Positions 1 through 12,302 of a stretch of 64,000 nt of DNA are shown piece after piece (position 1 is the first letter of the stretch; each line of letters opens with the position of its first letter). The stretch covers positions 5,394,001 through 5,458,000 of the forward strand of contig CP075496.1 in assembly GCA_021613535.1 (NCBI GenBank), written 5' to 3'. The notes below the pieces were generated by a model. It saw nothing but the letters and a program-made list of their open reading frames with translations, was not told the origin of the DNA and did no database searches. The position numbers were made by a program, and so were the translations under genes. The stretch comes from Adineta vaga. Lineage: Eukaryota > Rotifera.

Positions 1-188
1 AAGTGTACTCCATCGTTAACAATAACATTTTCATGATTATAAATATGCAGAGATGTGTTTCTTCTATTCATCTATTGTATTCGAAAACTTACAATACGAT
101 TGTTCAGCTTATATATTTCGTAAACAAATTAGTTGATCTTAAAGAAAAGAAAATCAATCGAATCATTAGAGTATATTTATTTTCTTTT

Positions 189-3100
189 TCAGTTTAAATC
201 AAAATCATTGGCAGATGTTAATTGTGAATAAACAGAATTTAAATTACGACGTGGAGAACGATGAAATATCGTACCACGACGATTGTGTAACGCACTTAGA
301 AAACCAAGAAGTAAGAAAGCAAATAGAATAGCTAAAATAAAAAATAATGGAGCATAATCTCGTCCAATTGATTTTAATGCAGATGAAGAATCGTTTTCAA
401 ATTGATCATTGGATTGAATAATTGTTGTAGTTTCATCGTCCGAAAAACCGACTGTTGTTGTTAAAGATGATGCTGATGTTGGCTTTTTAACATCAGCAGT
501 CGAAGGTTTAATAACATATTCTCTAAAAGGGCAAGCAGAAAAAGAAAACGTTGATGAATTTTTAATTTTAATCTTCACTAACCGTTTAGCTTTGATAATA
601 CTTGATTTTGTTGAGGGTGATTTTTGACAGATAATAGTAGCCGTTCGATTACAAGGAACTTCATCACAACGAATGACTGGTACTGCATTGGATGTTAAAT
701 CAATATATGCACAACCCATTTGTTGTTGTTTTATAAGATTTTTCTCAGTCGTAGTTAAACTATCTGATGACATTAAGGCTACATAACGTTCTTTAAATGT
801 TTTTTCACATAAATCATAAATAGCATTCGAATCGGGAATAATCAATGGATTATCAACATCAACATTATTATATTGAATAACAGTTTGATTGATATTATGA
901 TAATAAACTCCGACATGTGCGATACCTGTTGATGTATACATTCGTTGACGAATATATAATGATTTAATATATTGTAATGAAACTGATTTTTCAGGTACAA
1001 ATATTATAGCATTATCACGTTGACATTCAGCTTTTGCTTCATTCCAACCAACTTCGTGTGAAATAATTTTATAACAAAAATCATCAACAAGATGATATTG
1101 ATTCGTTTCATCATTACATGAATGATCAATTGTTATATTTGCTGATGTATCAGCAGGATTATCATCAGATATTGGTGGGACAAGAGTTATTTGAGGTTCT
1201 AAATGTTTATCGACACATACAGGCATGGCGGAATTTTTTTCACAAACAATTGATTCACTAATACATCTTTCATGACTTGTTCGACTTTGATTGGATTTTG
1301 GTATATACTGTATAGCAATACAATTTTTACTGATACTCTCATCCGTATTTTCGCATGGTCGAAGTAAACGATCTGATATAGTATTTGGATCAGGTGAATC
1401 ACTTGTTCTATCAATCCAATAATGTCGAGTATCATTGACAAATACAAATTTATAAGTTGTTAATATTTGTTTCATAAGACGTGTATGTAATAAAGATTCA
1501 GGTAGAATATCTTGAATTTCAACGATTTCATTGATTTTTGCAAGTGTAGCACCGACTGATTGACAATATGATAATGCTGAATCAAAAGATGGAGTTTTCG
1601 TTGAAAAATGACTATAAACACATTGTTGATCATTTTCTGCATTTTCAAAACCTAAATGAATCAAATGAAATTGATAAAATTTCAAAATAAAATAGTTAAA
1701 TAGTATTCTTTACCATGTCGACATTTTGGTAGTAGTACGTACATCGAATAGATTGTTGAATTAGATTGATGTCCACATGAATAGAAATAATTTCCTAGAC
1801 ATTGTTGACTACAATCTTGTCCAGTTAAAATAGTTACATCATTTTCTTCATCTTTCATTGGTTTATTTGTACATAAACATGTGTCATTATTGATTAGTGC
1901 ATATTTTTGTTTATATTTTGTACATAATGTTAAACAATATCGTGGATGATAAGCTTGAAGATCAGTAAAAGTAAATCGATAGATTGCCGATTGATTGAAT
2001 GAATTTAAACGTACACAACTATCATAAACATAATTAGGAAATGGTTCAGGAGGTGTACGACTAAATGTAAATGTACGACGAGAATCAAGAATTTGAAAAG
2101 CAACAATTGTATTATCATCACCACATAATTCATGAGAATTACCTAGAAAGAAAATACATAAGAAGTATGATGAATTTTTTTCATATGAAAGCAAACCTGG
2201 ACAAGTTTTTCCACAAGATTTCTGTTCATATTTTGAAAAATCAGTTGTTATATTCAATAAACTTGGACTAGCACCATTTACACAGTAGCATTTGTTTAGA
2301 TTTAAAATTGCTAATTTCGTTTGTAATTCTTGACATACAGATAAACATAATTCATGTGTTAGTTGATCAGATATTAAAGCTGGTAAATCAAGAGCTTTTG
2401 GTTTACTAAAACAACCATAGAGAAAATTCTGTACAACTAATGTATTTGTTTCACATAAGGCATGTCGTGGTTTCGAACAATTATTTGATGGAATATTTCG
2501 TATAATTGGTCGTTCTTCTTCTTCACTAATTGAACGTGTGATAAGTACACACGTATTTTTTAAATAACTGCTATTATTATTGTCATTAGAATCGATTACT
2601 TGAAATTCATTTATAGCACTATGATCCGTATTGACTGTTTCATTACTATCCGTTAAAATAAAAGATTGATCATAATAAATATTATGCACTGTCGATGTTG
2701 TCGTATCACTTTCATCATTATCTATTCAATAGAAAAATCAGAATCTTTCTCTACAAATCTTGACAAAACGAACGTACTTACCACTATCTGGATCAGTATC
2801 AAGAAGAAAAAAGCCTAATCTTGCTTGCCATTCAGATATATATTCAACAATATTACCTGTTGGTGATTCATTAAATTCTTCATCATCAATTAAATTTCCA
2901 TAACTATCTACTGACCATATTCGAGGTTTACCTACTAAATTTGACTGACGTTCTGATGATGATGATGATACATTAATACAACTATCTCTTGCTTCGTCAA
3001 TTGTCTTTCGTTCATCTGATATCCGATAACAACGTCCATTTAAATCAAACCAATTTGTTGGACAAAACTTTTGTATAGGACTTACACTGGCTATATACGT

Positions 3101-4348
3101 TTCATTACCATCATCACTGAATGATGAATATCTATCAATTGGATCTGCCACACATATACGATAAGAATATCGATGTGAATATGATGAATAGGAACTTTCA
3201 GTTAGACAACCATTTTCTAAAATATATCGTGTACTTGAACTCCATCCATATAAACTTGATCGGGAATGAGATAAATATGATCGCCATGCAGATGCTGATG
3301 TTGATGTGGATAGTGAAGACATTGATGAACATTTCCATGATGCATCAATAACAGCAGTTTCATCAAAATCAACAGTTACTATCGAATCATTTAAATGGAG
3401 TGTCTCAATCATTTTTAAAAAACTTGCCCAAGACAAACTTCCATCAAAAGTATAAATTGATGATGGTAGTGTACAAGAATTCCAAAAGTTTTTGTATGTA
3501 TAAACACATTTTTTTAAATCCTTTATATATATAAAATTTAATGGACATGTACCATTTAGGTCATAGATAGCTCGAATATTCGAATTGTTTATTGATCCAC
3601 ATTGATATTTCTGTACGGTTTTTACACCTTCAGCTGTATTATTACAGTAAAGATCGCATGCACTATTCTTTTCAATGGTTATATAATGTAATTTTTCAAA
3701 ATATTTATTGGATTTCAGAGGCATTATACATGTACATCTATCACTATCACCATTGAATGCTAGAAAATGAAAATAGACTTCATTGATTGTCTGTCTACTA
3801 TGAGAAAATGAATAAACATTACCTATTGATTTCGTTGTAGCATTCTGATCTAAACATGCAGCTGCACATTGTTCTAATTTATTCAAAGATGATCGAACAG
3901 TAATACTACTTAATATAATTTCAGAAGTATCATAAACATCCGATTTTCTCCATGTTTCACATGAAGAAAATTTAATTTGATAATCAAATAAATGTCCATG
4001 TGTACTATAAAATTTCTCTTGAACATAAGCTGAATATGCCGATGGACCTCCGCATTTATTCGATGTTTTAACTGAACGATCTACTGGTTGTGTACATGGA
4101 TATGTACATGCTTTCGCTATCTGCCGATTTTGATCCGTCAATCCACCACCGGAACATCGACAAACTGTTTTTTGTAGATAAATTATTGGTGTATCACATA
4201 ATCGAAAGCATAAAGTTGGTTCCATGAATGAACTGGTGAAGTACGAATCATGAAAGACTTGTGTAAAACAACCAGCATTACGATATGAACAAAAAACTGA
4301 TTGATTTATTGAAAATATAAATAAAATATAGATGAGAAACTGATACAT
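189..4348 (-). CDS. WSC/C-type lectin-like single-pass membrane receptor
   Basis: Predicted cell-surface glycan-binding protein of 1286 aa. The coding exons are 4348-2782, 2721-1714 and 1651-189, with three further in-frame introns at 3760-3822, 2143-2196 and 523-582; removing all of them gives exactly 1287 codons. The start is the ATG at 4346-4348, which opens a hydrophobic signal peptide (MYQFLIYILFIF...); the reading frame upstream has no ATG. Two cysteine-rich WSC-like modules follow, then a C-type-lectin-like module (CPTNWFDLNGRCYRI), two more WSC modules (for example CPGNSHELCGDD after splicing), two more lectin-like modules (DDFCYKIISHEVGWNEAKAEC), a transmembrane helix (FFILAILFAFLLLGFLSAL) and a basic tail of about 35 residues. 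WSC and C-type lectin folds are known carbohydrate binders; the ligand here is unknown. An acceptor-like TTTTCATATAG lies one base before the ATG and could be a trans-splice site. Strong as a gene; the exact module count is less certain. Confidence 0.85.
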
Positions 4349-5840
4349 TCTATATGAAAATTTCTCAACTGATTGTTTCAAGTAGAATTGAAGCAAAGCA
4401 AAGATGAAACTTGAGATTCATTAGATTTGATGCGATATTAAATCGAAGAAAAGTTGATAAAAAACGATTGTTAATTGTGTCTCTCGTTTAGTACATCAAG
4501 TGATTTATCTTATCTTTCGATTCCTCTTTTTTTGCTTCCCTAGAAATTTCATATTGAGCAAAGTTAAAATTTCTTTTTTCTTCGTGTTCTTCTTCTTCTT
4601 CCTACTGTATGAGTAAGAAAAGAAAAACATCAGTTCTCTTCTACTTCTAACTGAAGGACAAATTGTTTCACAATTGGTGTGCAAGCCACACATTAAATTG
4701 AAGAGATGAATTAGAAAAAAAAAACTTTTTCTGTATACTTGAAAGTTTCTCTGCTTTTTTTTATTAATCGTAAGCGAAAGACGTTTTCTTTTTTTCATGA
4801 TTGATTTGTTTGTATGAACTTTTTCTTTGTTTCATAGGAGTGTGTATGAACTGAATTTGAAAGGTAAATAGTCTTAAAATAGAATCATTTGAAAAGTAAG
4901 ATTAGAGATAAGAATGAAAAAAAGATATTTAATTATCGATCATATTACTTCAATTTGACAAAATCGGATAAGATATGACTAACCAAATTGAAAAGAACAA
5001 ATGCTTCGGAGAATTTTACTCATTTTCTGATATATTCCAAGCTGAAAGCATTATTTTGTAATACTTTAATTAATTAGTTATCATGACTACATAAAAAGAT
5101 GGAATTTTCCGTTTTGTTTCAGTATAGTTATAGGATGCGTATGTTTTTTAAACATTGATCATGCCATCGTTTTCGCATACGTCATCAGAGAAATGAATCA
5201 AATGCGTAAAAATGTTTCTTTGCTTTAGTGGAAAATTGATTAAAATTTATAAAAAATTCAAGTGATTTTATGTTAATAGAATGTCAAATAAGCATGCGTA
5301 TCTATAGAATCTTTTCAGACTTTTGATTGATTGATTGAACAATGAATCTGTTCATTTAAAACGAAAAATATTATCAATCAATATTTGGCATTCGACTCGA
5401 TAAAAGTCATTTTTCTCATTGATTATTGTCGCGGTAAATATTAACTCCAGAAGATGGCTCCAGTGTACATAATCTCTTTCCCTATCTCCTCCTATCGATT
5501 GGTTCATTATTGTTGTGTGTGTATGTGTGTATTTTCTTCTTTCTTTCTTTCTTTTTTATCAGTTGCGAATATTTTTTTTCTGTTCTGTTGTTTATTGTTA
5601 TTTGTTTTTTTCATCATTGTTCTCTCATATGTATATCGGTTTTTTTCTTTTCTCCCCCTCTCTCTCTCCCTTTCGTTATGAATATTATTTTTCTTTTCTT
5701 ATTTAGAAAAGACAAAAACCAGATTATCTGATCATTCACATGTATATATACAATCTCTGACAAGAATGACGTCAATATTACATTACTAAATCCAATTTGT
5801 TTTGATTTAGAAAATTTTATTTTTATGTTTTGTCTAAATT
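4349..5840. other. Intergenic region between divergent genes
   Basis: About 1.5 kb between the start of the lectin-like receptor (-) and the first PIP5K gene (+), so it should hold both promoters. It is AT-rich with long T and CT runs (notably 5530-5690). The open frames inside are T-rich shadows without domain content. No conserved motif was recognised. Confidence 0.6.
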
Positions 5841-8800
5841 ATGTCATCAAGTGCACAACCTGTTGAAGTAATTTGAATTACATCCTCTTTTTTCTTCTTA
5901 TTCAATTAAACAAATATATTGTTTTAGGCAAATTGTGGTCCGCCTGAAGATGACGATATTGATGGTGTTGATATTGGTACGAAAATTGTGTTCGAACCAT
6001 ATAATTTCATTTACTTTCTTTTTCTTATCAAGGTAAAAAACATAAACTTGGACATTTACGTGTCGATACTCAAGGCAATGTTACCTTTAAACGTTTACCT
6101 ATTACTCAACTTGTCGAAGCATTACAACTAGGTATTCAATATACCGTCGGCGGTCTCCAAGCAAAAGCAGCACATGATGTATTGTACCAAGATTTTTTGA
6201 CGGTTGAAATCATACATTTTCCCAAGTAAATTATATATAAAAAATAATCTGAAAGAAAAACTTTGAAATTTATTTTCTTGAAAAATAGAGAAGGAACAAA
6301 AACGACTCCAGCACATCGATTCAATGATTTTACGATTCGTTCATATGCTCCTGTTGCATTTAGACATTTTAGAGAATTATTTAATATTAAACCAGACGAA
6401 TTTTTGGTAAAGATATATCTTCTATTCTTATTGTTTACTTATTTTTCTTATAGTATTCAATATGTAAACCATTAAGAGAATTAAAAAATCCGGGTGCCAG
6501 TGGAAGCTTATTTTATTTGACATCCGACGATGAATTTATTCTAAAAACAGTACAAAAGAAGGAGGCAGAATTTTTAAAATGTCTCCTTCCCGGTTATTAC
6601 ATGGTTCGATATTCCATTCTTTCTTATCTCTTTTCTTTAAATTCATTTTTTAGAATGTTACTCAAAATCCACGCACTTTATTACCGAAATTCTTTGGTCT
6701 TTACTGTTATCAGGTATAAATACGAATTCGGTTTTTTTTCCCTTATCTAATCAGTCCGAGCGAAAAGAGAAATATATTAAAACTAATCAATAAAAAAGAT
6801 TGATAACAATATATACATATGTATAGGTCACAGAATTCATGCCGAGACATAAGCTTAATGGGAGTGTAAGTGAAAGTTTCTAAGCAAATGGTTTCTTTCT
6901 AGTTGATTAACTCATAATCATTCTCCTTGCGTGTATGTGTTTATATGTTTGACTGATATAAAGAGTTTGATGAAATTTTTCTTCTTTTCTAATATATTCT
7001 CAATTTTATGATCATCTATGATATGATTTCTATTTACTATAAAAACTATATTTATCAATATAGTTTCCATATTCACTGATCAATTGATAAAACTCTCTTC
7101 TAATACAGGTGAAACTCTTCTGATTCAATGTATTTTGCTTTGCTCTTATTTTGTTTGATTTCTTTTTCAAAACTAGATTTATATGTATATTTTTTCATTT
7201 GTTGATTTTCTTTTAGGGTGATAATAAAAATATTCGTATAACTGTAATGAATAATTTAATTCCATCTCATGTACAAATGCATGAGAAATATGATCTCAAA
7301 GGTTCGACCTATAAACGACGAGCAAATAGTGTTGAACGACAAAAAGAATCTCCTACATGGAAAGATTTAGATTTTATGGAAAGACATCCGGATGGATTAT
7401 TATTAGATACAGAAACTTATAATGCATTAGCTAAAACTGTTCAACGTGATTGTCGAGTTAGTTTTTAATTAATATTGAATCTATGAAAATGAAACGAATG
7501 ACTCATTTAGGTTCTTGAAAGTTTTCGAATTATGGATTATTCATTTCTAATTGGTGTTCATCAAGTTGATACAGCTAATGAATCAGGCGGAGTAAGGAAA
7601 ATAATCTGAAACAATTTCTCTTTTAATTCATGTTTTATGTTTAAGGATCGTACTACCGCTCATCCAGTGTGTACACCTGGTGGTAAGTGAACTTCTTTTT
7701 TTGAGAAAGAGAGATAGATAGAAACAAATGTACATGATAACTTTTTTTTGTAGAACAGACATCAGTACAACCAAAACGAATGATGTATTCCACTCCCATG
7801 GATACTATTCAAGTAGAATTTGATGAACATAATAAACCTGATGATCATCTTGTTAAGTAAGTCATTTTTTTGATACATTTGCGACTAATTAGTAGTCACA
7901 TCTGGATATATTCACAGTGACTTTATCATTTGCTTATGCGTGGTGTAAATATCAGGAATATCTAACTAGAAAGAGATAAAAATAAAACATTGAAAGTGAT
8001 GTTTTCTCGTCAGAACATATAGAGATAATCTGGATTGTTCAACTTATTTTTATATTTTCATTATTAGAACTGGTGGTATTCCAGCTCGAACAGCAAGTGG
8101 TCAACGATTATTACTCTATGTTGGCATAATCGATATCTTACAATCTTATCATATTCGTAAAAAACTAGAACACACATTCAAATCTGTTCTTACCGATGGA
8201 GTAAAATACGATAGATTTAAAATCAAATCTTAAAAATGTTTTTTCCTTTTAGACTCAAATCTCAGTAACCAATCCAAGTTTTTATTCTGAACGATTTCAA
8301 AAATTTCTCTTTACTACTGTGTTCAAAAAATCACCACGTAAATATCGATTTTCTATTTATTCTTCAGAGTTTTTTCTTCGAATAAATTTTCGAAAATAAA
8401 TTTAGTCTATATACAATATCAGGAGCAAGTATGTAAGTTGAGTTCAATGATAAACTTTGATTTTGGGTGTCATACTACTTCTAATTGAACACGATAATTT
8501 TTCTAATAAATCACTACAAAAAAAACCCTTTTTCTTCATCGATCTTAGGTGATAACAAGAAATTTCGTACAATTGCATTAATTGGTAAAAAAAACGAAGC
8601 AAATCTGTTTTTTTTATTATTGTTGTATTTTATTTATAGCTTATATATCCATTTATATTGTTTTTATTCCCAACCCTTATATCTTTTTTGTGCATAAGAA
8701 TATCAAAGCATTAGCTTCTAAAATCGAAAGGAGAAAATTGATATGAGGTGTTTGTGTGTATTCCACGCTTTGCTATTCTAGATTTTTGGAAGAAAACATA

Positions 8801-10208
8801 TGTATATCTATAGGAATTGAATTTTTTTTCTTCTAGCCTTACGTGAATCACCAGTCAAACGTCGATCAAGATTAGCGAAAATGATTCCGGGATCAGAACG
8901 TGAAAAAGAAATGATGACAACAACACCAGTAACAATTCGAAATGATCGTGGCGGTTTAAATACATCACCCATACAACGACGATCATTTGAAACAACACCA
9001 TTAAATTCAAATCAATCAGATACGAGGTAGAAAACTGTCTTTTACACATAAATTATTTCTTTAATACATGCTTATTCGTTTTCAGTTCACCAAAAACAGG
9101 CTTCAATACAAAAATATTTCGTAATAATCCTCCTGTACATGCAAATCATACAAGTTCTAATTCAAGTACAGGAACTCGAACAACGAATAGTCAAATAAAC
9201 TCCTATTATTCTTCATCACCATCAACACATACGAATACATACATACGTAAACCTGATGTTGAACATAATCAACGCGATAGTTCAACGACACTTTATACAA
9301 GTTCACATCAATCCGATTCTTTATATAATGAATCAACAAGACAACATTCGGCGAGAATTATAACAACATCCTTTAATAAATCGCTCAAACATATACCAAG
9401 TCCATCGTATACTAGAAGAATTCTATTAACACCAGCAAAAAATAAAGACGATGACGATGATGATCATGACGAACCACGTCAAGTTTTATTACCAATTGGT
9501 GGAGGAATCGTGGGAAAACTAGCGTCATCAATAACGAATTTATCTTATCGTAAGTATGATCTACTACTATTCTAATGATATAATGACTTGTCATTCAAGA
9601 ATTTCAATTGTGTTTTACCTTTTTTTTCGACTACACTACTTTTCCGTAACTGAAAATGCATTCTAAGTACAAAAAATTGGGAATATTTCAAGAATTCTTC
9701 TACTTTGATAAAACACTATGGTATACTCTTGACAATCTGCTTTTCTCCCTTTGAGCTCACATCCCCGGACTTATCTTTTGTTAGTTAGTTATTAAAGTCG
9801 GAAGCTTACAATCAATTATCCTGATTTCTTTTCAAATGTCATCAGCAAGAGAGGGAGTACTAACTAACCCAGATCAAATCAAAGTCAATTACAATTTTAC
9901 ATCAATCAATAAAGTATCTTTTTTCTAACTATAGGTAGCAATTCAGCTGAACATTCTCCCGTACATCGTCCATATCGTAATCCTTCAACTAGTGGTGTTG
10001 ACAACGAACCGGTATGTCTAATAGATTTTTCACCATTCCAGTTGGTTCTTCTTCCTATCTTCAATCTTTGCTTGCACATTTCTTCCTCTTTGTCTATCTT
10101 CATAATATATATATATATGATTTAGTTATACTCTATGATCATTTACTCTTTCTTTTCTTTATCTATCCATAGACCAGTCCCTTTATTATTCGGGTTTGTA
10201 TGAAATAA
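5841..10208 (+). CDS. PIP5K1: Phosphatidylinositol-4-phosphate 5-kinase, type I (copy 1)
   Basis: Makes PI(4,5)P2 from PI4P at the plasma membrane. Model exons: 5841-5867, 5928-5976, 6033-6225, 6289-6406, 6454-6603, 6654-6713, 7217-7456, 7511-7591, 7646-7682, 7754-7856, 8068-8200, 8253-8337, (optional 8549-8584), 8837-9026, 9086-9549, 9935-10011, 10173-10208; 680 aa, or 692 aa with the cassette. Visible kinase landmarks: G-loop [10 protein letters not shown], lysine in [38 protein letters not shown], and the activation-loop segment [11 protein letters not shown]. The Glu in KKLEH is the residue known to give type I (PI4P) rather than type II specificity. The type I signature [18 protein letters not shown] is also present. 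The C-terminal 240 residues are low-complexity and serine-rich, with no recognised talin-binding motif. The intron at 6714-7216 is about 500 bp, long for this locus. The assignment is secure; the last small exon (ending RVCMK) is less certain. Confidence 0.93.
8549..8584 (+). other. Candidate 36-nt cassette exon in PIP5K copy 1
   Basis: Flanked by an acceptor (cttag at 8544-8548) and a donor (gtaaaa from 8585). The upstream exon ends in phase 1 at 8337 and the downstream exon starts at 8837, so including or skipping these 36 nt both preserve the frame. It would add [11 protein letters not shown] plus flanking residues between the kinase domain and the C-terminal tail. It resembles the beginning of exon 7217-7456 ([11 protein letters not shown]). 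It could be an alternative exon or an unused duplicate. Confidence 0.4.
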
Positions 10209-11479
10209 TTTAATAGATTTATTTTTTCTCTTTACTCTTCTGCATGTTATCTACTAAAACCTTTTTCGATTTTCATTCTAATCCACTTAGAAAAATGTGT
10301 GTTTTATCGTTCTACTCACTTAATTCACTAAATACTTTTTTAAAAAAATAGCCTTTCGACATTGTAATTGCCAATCATTTATGATTGTTATTCTTTTCAT
10401 TTAGACTCGACTTTAATCTAAACAAATCCTTACGGAAACATTCCTTCTCGACAAACAAAAAGAAAAAGGTTTTGATCGTATCGATTGACCTTTTTTTTCT
10501 CTTCATTTTTTTTTCTTCTTCTTTTTATTAATCTATTTGTGCGCGTTGTATATACGTATTCGTCAGTCATGTGTTTAAAACAAAAAAAAGCTCGTTTTTT
10601 TGCTACCAAAGAAAAATGATGATACGATACCCATTTTTCATATTCGTTCACACATTTATCTCCTACCCCGGTGTTTTCTTTTTGTAAACTTAATTAGCAG
10701 TTTATTTCTGATGAGCGATAAATAGCCTTTATGCACGGTATACTTTATCTATACAAATGGTGTTTTTCGTTTGTCATTGTCTCTGATATGTGTTTTTTTT
10801 CTTCTTCTTCTTCTTCTTTCTCGATATCCTTTCCTTGGATTATTCTTTGTTTGTGGTCATCTTTTAATATGACTATCACGCACATACTATTATTTTAATG
10901 TAACAAATCTCTTCCTATTTCTTACCTTCGAATAAAAATTTATGAAAATAAGAACATCCCTTTTTCTTTTTTTCTTCTTCTTATTCTCAACGTCTCATAT
11001 TCTTTCTTGGAAGTTTCTTTATCTAATGAGAATTCTATAAATAAACAAATTTACATATACATTGAATCTTTTAACCAAGTACAAAACCTATATCATCGAA
11101 AATATACTGACGAGAAATAATTTATGATATAAACAACTATTTTATTATTTGAGTAATCTTTTATTTCTTTTTTTAGATATATATATTTATTAGATTTTCT
11201 TAAATTCAAACAACTGTAGGTAATATATCTATTAATTATACAAATGACAGAGTCGGCATTATTTTTCATACTGCATACCATCATTGACATCGTGCTTTTT
11301 CTTTCATCTTATTATCACGATTCTAAAAGAATTTTCTCGAGTGATCCTACTTTAACAACTTCGAGTATCGTTAAGCTTATTCAAATAATCAAATCACCAA
11401 CTGTTCTTATCTGTATCTACTTAACAACTGTTGTTAATTATCAGATATATTAACTAGTTCTTATAAGTAGTTCGTTTTG

Positions 11480-11503
11480 TATATATATATATATATATAT
11501 ATA
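11480..11503. repeat. TA dinucleotide microsatellite
   Basis: An uninterrupted TA run in the spacer between the two PIP5K genes. Simple-sequence repeat only; no function inferred. Confidence 0.9.
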
Positions 11504-11820
11504 ACACTGAAGTAGAAGATCAAATGACAATCTTTCAGAGAAAATAAGCGAAAAAAAGAAGAACCTAGTACATGAGGAAATCTCATGAGAGAAAAAGAAA
11601 ATGTTCAAGTATGTCTACAATACTTACAAATTCTTCAGAGACTAATAAAGTTTTTGTTCGGAGAACGAAAATACAATTTTCTTCGTTATCATCGCGAGAT
11701 TAGATCAATTCATCGATTGATTGATTGATTGATCTGATTTTTACAATTTCTTACCTTGACCTTCGAAAATCTACAGTAAAATATCGAATGCATATCTTAT
11801 TTGTGTTGTTATTAAGCAAA

Positions 11821-11825
11821 AGAGA

Positions 11826-11850
<25 letters not shown>
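11821..11850. repeat. GA dinucleotide microsatellite
   Basis: A nearly pure GA run followed by purine-rich GGAGGAG sequence, upstream of PIP5K copy 2. GA runs can bind GAGA-type factors in other animals, but nothing here shows that. Confidence 0.85.
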
Positions 11851-11858
<8 letters not shown>

Positions 11859-12302
11859 AGTATTAAAAAAAAGGAAGAAGAGGAGGAGAAACGGAATGTA
11901 GTATTCGTTCGTGCATGCTTACGCGTTCACATTCGATTTGATTGTCTATAGATTATATATATATACTCACAACGGGCATGTTGACCAAGCTCAACTTTTT
12001 TTCTTCATTTGACTTACCATTTATAAAAGAAACAAGATGATGCAGAAGGAGAGAAAGAAAAAGCGACTTGATAAAAATGTAGAGAGAGAAAAAAAATAAG
12101 AGAATCCTCCTCTGTTTCCGACAACTTTCTTTCCGCTTCAACTAGATGAGAAAAGAAAAACAAACCGATTAGCTGAATAATCTTCATGTGCGTCTATATG
12201 CATATGTGTCAATGATTATTTTTCTTCGTAAGAAAACTCGACAGAGAAGAAAGTGAATATCGATATCTCTCGTTTTAGATCATATCTTTCTTTCTTTTTT
12301 AC

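Larger units (their letters stand above)
10209..12302. other. Intergenic region between the two PIP5K copies
   Basis: About 2.1 kb. It probably contains the 3' UTR of copy 1 and the promoter of copy 2. Contents: pyrimidine-rich stretches (10480-10520, 10795-10825), a TA run at 11480-11503, GATT repeats at about 11714-11732 and a GA run at 11821-11850. No convincing coding exon was found; the short open frames here lack homology and codon structure. Confidence 0.6.

Noticed and set aside
1-188. 64-codon + strand frame at the left edge
   Set aside because: Overlaps the 3' flank of the receptor gene on the other strand and has no recognisable content.
2843-2884. Possible 42-nt in-frame intron in the lectin-like receptor
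   Set aside because: GT-AG borders exist but the segment reads as good lectin-domain coding (NIVEYISEWQARL) and the length is below that of other introns here.
4505-4798. 97-codon minus-strand frame upstream of the receptor gene
   Set aside because: Lys/Phe-rich low-complexity translation of an A/T-rich promoter region; no domain, no splice context.
5454-5731. Three overlapping + strand frames rich in Phe/Ser/Leu
   Set aside because: They arise from a T- and CT-rich tract and overlap each other in different frames; typical noncoding artefact.
6828-6875. Possible microexon in the 500-bp intron of PIP5K copy 1
   Set aside because: Acceptor- and donor-like motifs occur, but the flanking exons already join perfectly (CYQ|GDNKN) as in other PIP5Ks and the segment has in-frame stops.
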